In this document: positions 1 to 7,858 of the stretch, piece by piece
Layout of the letters: every line of letters begins with the position of its first letter
Numbering within the stretch: the stretch's first letter is position 1
NCBI GenBank assembly: GCA_963724695.1
Contig: CAVRVW010000002.1
Location: forward strand, 62,001 to 126,000
Source: CAVQFD01 sp963724695
GTDB lineage: Bacteria; Acidobacteriota; Vicinamibacteria; Vicinamibacterales; CAVVIG01
DNA length: 64,000 bases
Direction of reading: 5' to 3'
Position numbers and translations under genes: made by a program
The notes under the pieces: model-generated
Told to the model about the DNA's origin: nothing
Database searches by the model: none
The model's input: the letters and a program-made list of their open reading frames with translations, nothing else

Positions 1-1043
1 TCCTGACCAGGCACACTGGCGCGTCGCTCGATGTGTCGACTCGACAGCCCCGAGACTGGTGGCGTGCTGAATGAGCTGCAAGCGCGTGCACACGGCATCA
101 GCCGCCGCCGCGTCGCCACGCACGTCGAACGAAATGATCGTACCGAAGCCCTTCAGCTGGCGGCGCGCCGCAGCGTGCGTGGGATGGCTCGGCAACCCCG
201 GATAGCGGGTCAGCGTGACGCCGGGATGGCGCGCGAGGCGGTCCGCGAGCGTCATGGCGTTCTCCTGGGCGCGCGCGAGGCGGACGGCAAGCGTGCGCAC
301 ACCGCGGACGGCGAGGAACGTTTCGAGGGTACCCGGTGTCGCGCCGGTGAGTTCCCGGGAGTGCCGGAGGGCGCCGAGCAGCGCCGAGTCTGTCACCGTG
401 ACGACGCCACCGAGCAGGTCCGAGTGCCCGCCGAGGAACTTCGTGACTGACTGCACTGCAACGTCTGCACCGAGGGCCAACGGGCGCTGGTTGAGCGGCG
501 TGGCGAACGTGTTGTCGACACCGAGAATGGCGCCGGGCTTCCGCGGCGCCGCGCAGATCACGTAGAGATCGCCCACCGTCAGCAAGGGGTTCAGACGGCG
601 ACTCCAGCCGAATCAGGTCCGCTGAGCTGCACAGCTCGACCCACCGTGCGGTATTGTCCACCGCGATGCGATGCACTGACCAGCGGCCGCGGCGCTCCCC
701 GGCATGGGCCAGACCCGCCACGCCCTGATAGCAGTCGTCAGGCAGTGCGATGACGGCACCGACCGGCAGTTAATCGAAAACGGAGGCAATGCCGGCCATG
801 CCTGAGGCGAACGCGACCGACGTGCCACCTTCGAGGCCGCCGACAATCTCTTCGAGCGCGTCCCAGCCTGGCGTGCCCTGGTGCGCGAGTAGCGCGCCGG
901 CCGCCGAGGACGAAGTTCGATGCGGGAATAGGAGGAACGTTCAGAGGCGAACCCGGCCGCCGGTCCCGTCCTGCGGACACTAACCAGGAGTCGATCGAGC
1001 CGTGCAAATCGGGATTCTGTCGCGTTGCATCCATCGATGTCAT
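1..1043 (-). CDS. Cys/Met-metabolism PLP-dependent enzyme (cystathionine gamma-synthase-like), frameshifted, 3' end off window
   Basis: Transsulfuration-family enzyme that would act on cysteine/homocysteine-type substrates with pyridoxal phosphate in the cytoplasm. Read across frames, the N-terminus carries VPPIPASNFVLGG, then GTPGWDALEEIVGG and GGTSVAFASGMAGIAS (cofactor phosphate region), then VDNTFATPL, and the PLP-lysine motif SVTKFLGGHSD with the lysine codon at 439-441. The C-terminal TSLGAVES motif lies near base 1. At least three frame changes are needed (about 885, 760 and 600), but the motifs are in order and well conserved, so base-level errors are likelier than decay. Start ATG at 1043. 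Synthase, gamma-lyase and beta-lyase cannot be separated from these motifs. Confidence 0.8.
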
Positions 1044-1132
1044 GTGAGGCTCCTAACGAGTGGTCGACAGCATCATGAAAGCGAGGCCGGCGAGCGTTAT
1101 CGAAGGGTGTCCGCCGTAGCGCGGAGCGCGAA

Positions 1133-1146
1133 GGTGAACGTTCACC
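1133..1146. promoter_or_regulatory. 14-bp perfect palindrome GGTGAACGTTCACC
   Basis: A perfect dyad without spacer in the 165-bp gap upstream of the PLP enzyme (start 1043) and downstream of the beta-lactamase-like remnant (stop 1209). Size and symmetry fit an operator for a dimeric repressor. No regulator gene is adjacent, so the binding protein is unknown. Confidence 0.4.
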
Positions 1147-1208
1147 AGTTACCAGACAACCCCAAATCCCTCGCTTGCGCGGTGCCCACCGGCCGCTGAC
1201 GTGCGCGA

Positions 1209-2207
1209 TCATCGCGTCTGTTCCGCGAACGCGTCCCCGACTCGCAGCGCCAGCGAGGACGTGTTCGCGTGCGCCATGTTCGACGTGACAGCGACGACGA
1301 TGCCGCTGTCGCGCGCCGTCATCAGCGACATCACCATGCCGCCGGCGAGCTCACCGTTGACGCTGCCGGGGTTCGTCGCCAGCGCGAAGCGCACGAGATC
1401 GGACGGCGTGGAATAGAACGCCATCCCGTTCGCGCAACAGGCCAGGTCGCGCATGTACATCAGCCGTCGTCCACGGCCGGGATTGTCATCGGATCTCGGG
1501 ACATAGAACGTCGCGCGATCGCCCGGCAGCGGCTGCGTCGGGGCATGAGACCGATCGGCCTGCAGATGACGTGGCGGATGATCGTGAAGAGCGGGAAGTC
1601 CTCTTCCGGCTCGCCGATATGCTCAGGACTCCAATCTGCCGCCGAGTCAGCGCCGGTATTGGTCAGCCCGAGCGGCGCGACGGCGGCGGCTAACCGCGGA
1701 CGCCGCCGTGCCGATGTTGAATCGCGTGTCCGGCGTGACGGGCGCCCGCGTCACGACGTCCCTCCATCCGAACCCTTCGGCCCAGACGACGGTGCCGCCG
1801 GCACCGACCGCCACGGACACCCCGGGCAGGTTTTGCTCCAGTATGGCCGAGCGCACGAGCTCCCGCGCGCGCTCGACGGCCGCCCCATATTGCGGCGACG
1901 GCGCCGAGTCGACGACCGATGGCACCTCCTGCGACTGCGGGAAGAGAGGCGCGGTCGCGACGACGTCGTGGGTCAGAAATGCCGCGAACGCGGCGACGAC
2001 GACGCCGACGGCAAGCGCCGTGCGGGCAGCCCACATCGGGAGCCGGTTGCGCGCGGCCCTCACACCGAGCACGACGCCGATCACCATCAGCAGCATGCCG
2101 AGGACCGCGGCGCCTGGCGCGTCGTCGGCGTTCGCCACATAGATGCCCATGGCGGCGATGGCCAGGCCGAGGGCGAAAAGGGTGAATGCCTTCACAGGGT
2201 TGATCAC
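1209..2207 (-). pseudogene. Serine beta-lactamase/esterase-like protein, internally deleted
   Basis: Four N-terminal membrane segments precede the start of a class-C-type beta-lactamase/esterase domain (NLPGVSVAVGAGGTVVWAEG, then TPDTRFNIGT). In this family SxxK and about 100 residues with the YxN motif should follow. Instead the sequence jumps directly, with a frame change near 1690, to the late segment PLGLTNTG. A second segment is short: after FYSTPSDLVRFALA the His/Lys-Thr-Gly region is missing and the text goes straight to SGIVVAVTSN. No catalytic SxxK or YxN is visible, so I read this as a decayed gene rather than a plain sequencing slip. The start is GTG 2207; ATG 2220 in another frame is an alternative. 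Confidence 0.65.
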
Positions 2208-2389
2208 AGCTGGTTTTCATGCCCGCAGTGTGACCGAGACCCGGCCGCGGAGTCCTCACCAAACCGTGAGCGACCGCTGAGATTCGAATGAGATGCCGTG
2301 AAAGCACGAACCGCTAACCATCGGTCAGGCAGGCGTGACGCGATGGGACGCTGCGTTGCCTTCGCGCGCCCGTCCCATCGCGCCGAGCA

Positions 2390-4284
2390 TCAGCGAGAGG
2401 GAACTGCCCCCGTGGCCGGCAGCGCGACGATGAATTGCTGGCCATCCGGGCTGACGATCTTGCCCTGCACCGCCCCAGGCGCCGGAGGCTGCAGCTTGAA
2501 CAGCAGCCTCGGCGTGCCGGCCTGGAACGCCGGCGTCGTCGTGATGTCCACGGCCATGACCTCGAAGTCGCGGGTCATGAAATACAGTTCCTTGCCGTCC
2601 TGCCGCCACGAAAGCATGCCGCCGGCGCCATTGCTGTTGGTCGAGACCTGCACGGCCGGACCGGGCCCGGGCTTCTCCGGCTTGCTCGCATCGAACGGGC
2701 GCACGTAGACCTGCATGACGTCGAACTTGGTCTTCGTTCGCCATGTAGGCGAGGAAACGCGAGTCGGGGGAGAACCGGCCCAGGATCGCTGTCGTACTCT
2801 TCCTTGAGCCACTCAATCTCTTTCCGATTCAGCGGATTCGCGACCGGGGGCTCGAGCGGCACCACCAGGAGGACGCGCGTGAAGAAGGTGAAGAACTTTC
2901 CGTCGGCCGACCAGTCGGTGAGTGCTATCCCGGCGCCCGGTGTGTAGCGGAACAACAGTTCTTCCGCGCCCGTTCCGTCTGCCGCCTTTCGGTAGATGCC
3001 GGAGTAGCTCCCGCGCGTCGACACGTAGGCCACCTGCTTGCTATCGGGAGACCAGACCGGCCCAAAGTCCGGCGGCGTGTCGTTGGTGATCTGCGGTCCC
3101 CTGGCCGGTCGCCAGATCGAACGTCCAGATGTCCGCGTTTCCATTCTGTGGATTGTTCTTCGTGACCGCCACGCGCGTGCCATCGGGTGACAGCGAGGGC
3201 GGTCCGTAGATTCCCGGCGGTCCGACGGTGCCCTACGCTCTTTCCCTCGCGGTCGAGCAGCGTCAGCTGCCGGAGTTGCGGCGGCGGCACCGCCATCACC
3301 ACGCGCTCGCCATCGCGGCTCATGCCGGCCGCCGATGGACCAATCGGCGTCGCTTCCGTCAGGCTGAACAGCATCCGCGGTTTGCCGAATTCGACTTGCG
3401 GCGAGGTCGTCACTGAAACGGCCATCACCGCTCGATTCGGGGCCAGGTAGTACAGCTCCTTGCCGTTCCGGTTCCAATACGCCATGCCGACGCTGCCCTG
3501 GTCGGACACCTGCCACTGTCCGCCCGCAGGTGCGGCCGGCGGGTTGGGCGCCGCGTTGAACGGGCGCACGAAGGCTTCGAGCCTTCCCGACGGGTTGGAG
3601 ACGTAGAGCGCGAGGCGGCCGTCGGGAGAAATGCGCGGGCCCTGCAGCCGGAACGTACTGCGCGCCACTTCGATCGGTTTCCTGTCGCCGCTCCCCTCGA
3701 GCGGCCACGAGGACAGGACGCTCCCTGCCAGGTCCGCGTTGAAGAAGCTCAGATAGCGTCCGTCCATCGACCAGTCGGTGAGATCGATCGGTGCGCTGCT
3801 CTTGTACTCGAGCGTTTCGGCGCCCGTGCCATCCGAGGCTCTTACGAAACAGCCCGAAGCTTCCCGTGCGCAACGCGACGTACGCCACCTGGCTCCCGTC
3901 GGGAGACCAGGTCGGCGAGTTCGCCGCCTCACGCGGCTGGTTGGACGTGATTTGGGTGGCGGCGCCGGTCGCGACGTCGATCACCCACACGTCGCGCGTT
4001 TCTTTGTCGAGATCGCCCTTGACCACGACGATGCGCTTGCCATCCGGGGAGAGGACGGGCCGGTCGTACATCGCCCGCGGTCCGATCTGGCTCACCTCTT
4101 TGCCCTCGCGATCGAAGAGGGTGAGCTGGCTGGCGTTGGTCTCGAGGATTTGCGCGATGACCTTCGCTCTTTCGACCGGGTCACGCGGAAGCGGTTGGGC
4201 TTCGCCAGGACGGGGAGCCAGCAGCAGGGCAGCGAACAGCGCAACGCTGGCGGTAATTCGTGGTGTCGATTGATGTTTTCTCAC
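2390..4284 (-). CDS. Exported double PD40/TolB-like beta-propeller protein (frameshifted)
   Basis: The start codon is followed by a signal peptide ending near GEAQP. Two homologous halves follow, each opening with the same phrase (QLTLFDREGKEVSQIG and QLTLLDREGKSVG) and carrying repeated LSPDGxR, WSPDGSQVAYV and DLTDWS blades. This is the sensor propeller seen at the C-terminus of the kinases at 14021 and 16869, here without kinase, duplicated and secreted. The C-terminus ends SPDGQQFIVALPATG. Frame changes fall near 3830, 3230, 3100, 2800 and 2740. It lies about 10 bp downstream of the DUF6152 gene on the same strand. Ligand and partner are unknown. Confidence 0.75.
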
Positions 4285-4293
4285 GGCAGGGCC

Positions 4294-4686
4294 TCAGCAG
4301 TTCTGCGGACAGAGCGAGATCACCTTCCCGTCGGGGAGCGTAATCGTTCGGATGAGGCCGGAGCGAGAGCCGTCTCTCGCGCGGCTCAGTTCCGCCGTCA
4401 CCGTCTTGTCGATGGCGTTCTCGAACTCGCTCCTGGCGATGTCGCGGGCCCGGAAGAAGCTGGGCGACGGCCCTTCCATCGACCACTCTTGTCCCGCCGT
4501 GTCACCGCTCTTCGAGTCCACAAAGACGAAGGTATGCGGATTGGTCCAGGAGAGCTTGGTGAGCGGGCCGGTCACCGTCACCCGATCGTCGAAGTCGAAC
4601 GACGCGGACATGTTGTGATGCGCCGACGCCGAACTGGCGACCAACAGAGCCGCCAATGCGATCACCGCGCCAAGTCGTCGATGCAT
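4294..4686 (-). CDS. DUF6152 family exported protein
   Basis: A 130-residue secreted protein. It has a signal peptide (ALAALLVASSASAHH) and the family core with AHHNMSASFDFDDRVTVTG, LSWTNPHTFVFVDS and a C-terminal LPDGKVISLCPQNC. The family is common in soil Acidobacteria and Proteobacteria and its function is not established. ATG 4686 is chosen because GGAGGAGCT lies directly upstream; a longer open frame to 4836 lacks such a site. A TATAAG -10-like hexamer lies at 4736-4741. It probably forms a unit with the propeller gene that follows. Confidence 0.8.
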   Translation of the reverse strand: MHRRLGAVIALAALLVASSASAHHNMSASFDFDDRVTVTGPLTKLSWTNPHTFVFVDSKSGDTAGQEWSMEGPSPSFFRARDIARSEFENAIDKTVTAELSRARDGSRSGLIRTITLPDGKVISLCPQNC

Positions 4687-5014
4687 AGCTCCTCCATGTC
4701 CGAGATGAGTGTTGACGTCCCAGGATCGGTAGCGACTTATACACCCAGCGGCCACTCCTCTGGTAGCGGGAATGAACGCACTCCTGTGCGGATTTGACGG
4801 AGTATCTGGCTGGCGGTTCCCGAAGAACTGAGGCACTACCGTCCGGCTGTCAGATGAACTCGGATCGGGCGGTTCAGAGGAAGGAGGACACCTCTAAATT
4901 CTTTTTTTCCAACAACAAACGATGTTGCGACTCGGCAGATCCGTGTAAGGGCGGCGACGCGTAGACGAGTCACGGATGTTCGTGCGGCGGTGCGTCACCA
5001 GCAGGGAGCACCTC
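4687..5014. other. Divergent intergenic region, 328 bp
   Basis: No gene seen. It separates the minus-strand DUF6152 gene from the plus-strand split-barrel-like gene. It holds the DUF6152 ribosome-binding site (4687-4695), a minus-strand TATAAG at 4736-4741, and an AT-rich stretch with seven consecutive T at 4902-4908 that stands out in this GC-rich DNA. Confidence 0.6.
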
Positions 5015-5499
5015 ATGGCAGGCAGGATGAAGGTCGCCGGGCTCGCGTTCGCAGCCGTTCTCGTCGTCGCGGCCACCACCTACGTGTTCACGGCGCCGTA
5101 CACTCGAACGGCCGGCGTCAGGATTGGCGGCACGATCACACCGCCGCCGGCTGATTTCACCACCGCGTTCAAGCGGCATGTCGGCCTCATCAAGACCGGA
5201 GGCTTTCCGCCGTTCGTGGTGCGTGTGGTGCTGGTGCCCTTCAAGGGGGGCTTCATCACCGCCACGCGGCCTGATGGCGGTTACTGGTCGAAGCGGGCGC
5301 GTGCGGCGCCAGACGGTTATGTGCGCAGGGGCGATGCGACCTTCGCGATGAAGGCGACCGAAGTGCTCGGCGACGGAAGGTTCCGTATCTGCAGGCGTGG
5401 GGCGGCCCCGACCTGGATCGCCGGTTGTCCGGCGGCGTGATTATCGGAGAGTCCGAGCCGCTTCGGGAGTGGCAGGTGTTTCTCTGGACGCCGCGATAG
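5015..5499 (+). CDS. Membrane-anchored split-barrel-like protein, copy 1 (frameshifted)
   Basis: One N-terminal transmembrane helix (VAGLAFAAVLVVAATTYVF) leads into TAPYTRTAGVRIGGT and a domain of the form GFPPFVVRV, GGFITATRPDGGYW, ATFAMKATEV. It is clearly paralogous to the next gene. The spacing of a strand-turn-strand, an aromatic W and a basic strand recalls the flavin/deazaflavin split-barrel fold, but that fold call is inference. One frame change near 5385 restores a C-terminus ending EWQVFLWTPR at 5499, matching copy 2 (TWEVFYWKPR). ATG 5015 is preferred to 4976 because GGGAG precedes it. Function unknown. Confidence 0.65.
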
Positions 5500-5568
5500 C
5501 CCTCCATTGATAAGCAGGCTCCCGATCAAGACTGGCGAGTTCGTTGTGGCTGGGATGCGAGTGAATTC

Positions 5569-6072
5569 ATGACCATCAAACGTTCAGGTATCAAGGTCGC
5601 GGGAACCGCTCTTGGCATTGTTCTGATCATCGGATTTGCCTACTACGTTTTCACCGCGCCCTATACCCGATTTCCCGGTGTCCGAATCGGCGGGACGCTC
5701 ACCACGGCCCCGGCGGATTTGACCACGCTGAACGGCGAAAGAGTGGCCTTGTTGAAGCTGGCCGGCTTCCCGCCCTTTGTCATTCGCGTCTGGTATGTGC
5801 CGGAGCAGGACGGGATCATCACGGCAACCCGTCCCGACAATGGATACTGGGCGAGACGTGTCCGCGGCAACCCGGATGGCTGGCTGCGCATCGGCGATCA
5901 GACGTTTGCGCTGGCCGGGCGGGAAGTTCTCGGCGAGGCGCGGAGACCCTATCTCGAGAAATATGGCGCAAAGTACAAGATGCCGATGGGCGACGACTTC
6001 AAAGGCGAGATTATCGCCGGCACCAACGAACCGCTGCACACGTGGGAAGTGTTCTACTGGAAACCGAGATAG
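5569..6072 (+). CDS. Membrane-anchored split-barrel-like protein, copy 2
   Basis: An intact 167-residue paralogue of the preceding gene. The N-terminal anchor is GTALGIVLIIGFAYYVF, followed by TAPYTRFPGVRIGGTLTTAP, then GFPPFVIRVWYVPEQDGIIT, DNGYWARRVRGNPDGWLRIG and a C-terminal TWEVFYWKPR. The soluble part probably faces the periplasm. The order short strand, W-x-R-R-V, D/G turn, RIGDQTF resembles F420/FMN split-barrel proteins; no cofactor motif can be confirmed by eye. It sits 4 bp before an exported fumarylacetoacetase-family gene, suggesting co-transcription and a linked substrate. Confidence 0.7.
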   Translation: MTIKRSGIKVAGTALGIVLIIGFAYYVFTAPYTRFPGVRIGGTLTTAPADLTTLNGERVALLKLAGFPPFVIRVWYVPEQDGIITATRPDNGYWARRVRGNPDGWLRIGDQTFALAGREVLGEARRPYLEKYGAKYKMPMGDDFKGEIIAGTNEPLHTWEVFYWKPR

Positions 6073-6076
6073 CGTG

Positions 6077-7187
6077 ATGAAACGGCTGGTCGTTGTGCTC
6101 GCCGCCCTGCTGGTGTTCTCTCCCATCGCGACTGCTCAGAACCAGCCCTTCAAGCTCGGGACGTTCGAGCGTGATGGACGGCCCTTTGTCGGCATCGTCC
6201 TTCGTGACGCCGCTGGTCATCGATGTGGTGGCGGCCAGCAAGCCGATCACGATCGGAAATCGGACGATTGCGCCACCGTCGGACATGAAGGATCTGATCG
6301 CCCGCTACGATCAAGGACTGCGGGGGCGTCTTCAGGAGATCATCGCCGCCGTGTCCGGCAGCTCGACGCGAGCGTCGTATGTCTACGACCTGAGCGCTCT
6401 GAAAGTCCTGCCGCCGATCATGTATCCGACGACGATGATCAATACGGCGCTGAACTATCGCGAACATGCCACCGAAATGGCAGGCCTGAACAGCGGTCCA
6501 CCGGCGCTCACTGCTGGAGCGCCTCCGCCCGGGACGGCGACCCCGGGCACGCAGAGTGCGCCGGGCATCTGGGAGCGGGCGGCGAACGACAGCCGGTGGA
6601 ATCCCTACATGTTCCTGAAGTCACCGTCCGCGGTGATCGCCAATGGCGAGGCGATCCGCCTGCCGCCGGGCCGCGAACAGATCGACTGGGAGTGCGAGCT
6701 TGGCGTGGTCGTCGGGCGGTACCGCTGCGAGGGTGCCGGTGGCTCGCGCTGCATGAGGTGATCTTCGGGTACACGATTGAGAACGATGTGTCGGACCGCG
6801 GCGGCCGCGGCGACGATCGCTACGGTTCGGACTGGCTGATTGGCAAGTCACACGATACGTTTGCGCCGATGGGACCGTTCATCGTGCCCAAGGAGTTCGC
6901 TGGAGATCCGAGGAAGCTCAACGTGAAGTTCATGCTGAATGGCCAGTTGATGCAGGACGCGTCCACGTCGCTGATGATCCACGACGTCTTCGAGCAGGTG
7001 TCGTACGCGTCCAACATCATCACGCTGCGGGTCGGGAGATGTGATTGCGACCGGCAGCCCCGCAGGCGTCGGATCGGCGAGGAAACCGCCGATCTTCTTC
7101 AAAGCGGGCGACACGGCGGTGTGCACCTACGAGGGAATCGGGACGCTGACAAATCCAGTGATCCGACCGTCCGCCAACACTCGGTGA
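6077..7187 (+). CDS. Exported fumarylacetoacetate hydrolase (FAH)-family protein (frameshifted)
   Basis: A signal peptide (VVVLAALLVFSPIATAQN) precedes a FAH-type catalytic domain. Members hydrolyse or decarboxylate C-C bonds in 2-keto/enol acids with a divalent metal. Visible elements are TALNYREHATEM, DWECELGVVVGR (acidic metal ligands), FGYTIENDVSDR (Asp ligand), IGKSHDTFAPMGPFIV and GDVIATGSPAGVG. Frame changes near 6210, 6725 and 7030 are needed. Export is unusual for a family best known from cytoplasmic aromatic catabolism. It lies between split-barrel-like copies 2 and 3, 3 bp before copy 3. Substrate unknown. Confidence 0.8.
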
Positions 7188-7190
7188 AGC

Positions 7191-7733
7191 ATGACCTTCA
7201 AGAAAAAACTGTTGATCGCGCTGGGAGTCCTCCTCCTGATCCCCGTTGTGGCGATCGGCACGCTGCTCGTCGCCTCGGGCTATACCGACGGCGCTTCACC
7301 GCTGTTCGGGGGCGGAGAGCTGGTCAGCGGCGAATTGGTAACAGGACCGGAGCCCGACTGGACCTTTGTCCACGATCTTCCGACGATTGAACTGCAGCTG
7401 CTCGACCCGCCGCGGTCGCGGGTCATCTGGATCGTCGAGCACGAGGGCAAGCCCTATGTCATCTCCGGCTACATGGGCAGCGCAATCGGGAGCGTGTGGA
7501 AACACTGGCCGGCGCAAGCCGAGCGCGATGGCCGGGCGATCGTGCGGATTGCGGGCAAGCAATACGAACGCACGCTCAGGCGAATCAAGACCGGTCCCGT
7601 TGTGGAAGGGGTCGCCGCCGAGCTCCGCCGCAAGTACCGATACGCAGTGACGGCGGCTGACATCGAGGCCGGCACGACGTGGCTGTTCGAGCTCGCTCCC
7701 CGCAACGCTGGTACGTGTGGAGCCTCGAGTTGA
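7191..7733 (+). CDS. Membrane-anchored split-barrel-like protein, copy 3
   Basis: It has an N-terminal helix (LIALGVLLLIPVVAIGTLL) and then GPEPDWTFVHDLPTIELQL, VIWIVEHEGKPYVISGYMG, SVWKHWPAQAERDGRAIVRI and AGKQYERTLRRI. The DWTFVHDLP phrase recurs as DWSFVNDIP in the gene at 13234. The region from GKPYVISG to RIAGKQYE matches the deazaflavin/FMN split-barrel pattern best of the four copies, but the fold is inferred. The C-terminus APRNAGTCGASS may be a frame slip: the neighbouring frame gives RWYVWSLELK, matching the relatives' W-rich ends, and would fuse to the small ORF that follows. Confidence 0.65.
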   Translation: MTFKKKLLIALGVLLLIPVVAIGTLLVASGYTDGASPLFGGGELVSGELVTGPEPDWTFVHDLPTIELQLLDPPRSRVIWIVEHEGKPYVISGYMGSAIGSVWKHWPAQAERDGRAIVRIAGKQYERTLRRIKTGPVVEGVAAELRRKYRYAVTAADIEAGTTWLFELAPRNAGTCGASS

Positions 7734-7858
7734 AGCGCCTCCTATTGCTTGTCGGCGGCCTGGTGATCGCCGTCATGCTCGTCGTGCTCTTTGTCCCGGG
7801 GGTTCAGGACCCGATCGAAAGGTTCGTCTTGTCCTGGCTCGCCAGACTGGCGGGCTGA
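7730..7858 (+). CDS. Small single-span membrane protein, or C-terminal tail of copy 3
   Basis: TTG at 7730 overlaps the TGA of the previous gene. It opens a 42-residue frame with one strong membrane segment (LLLLVGGLVIAVMLVVLFV) and an amphipathic tail (DPIERFVLSWLARLAG), ending in a TGATG overlap with the TonB-receptor start. If copy 3 carries a base error near 7700, this is its C-terminal anchor instead. The sequence alone does not decide. Confidence 0.4.
   Translation: MKRLLLLVGGLVIAVMLVVLFVPGVQDPIERFVLSWLARLAG

Noticed and set aside
4902..4908. T-run as a terminator tail
   Set aside because: The upstream pairing (GAGG with CCTC) is too short to be a convincing terminator stem, and the position lies upstream of, not after, a gene.
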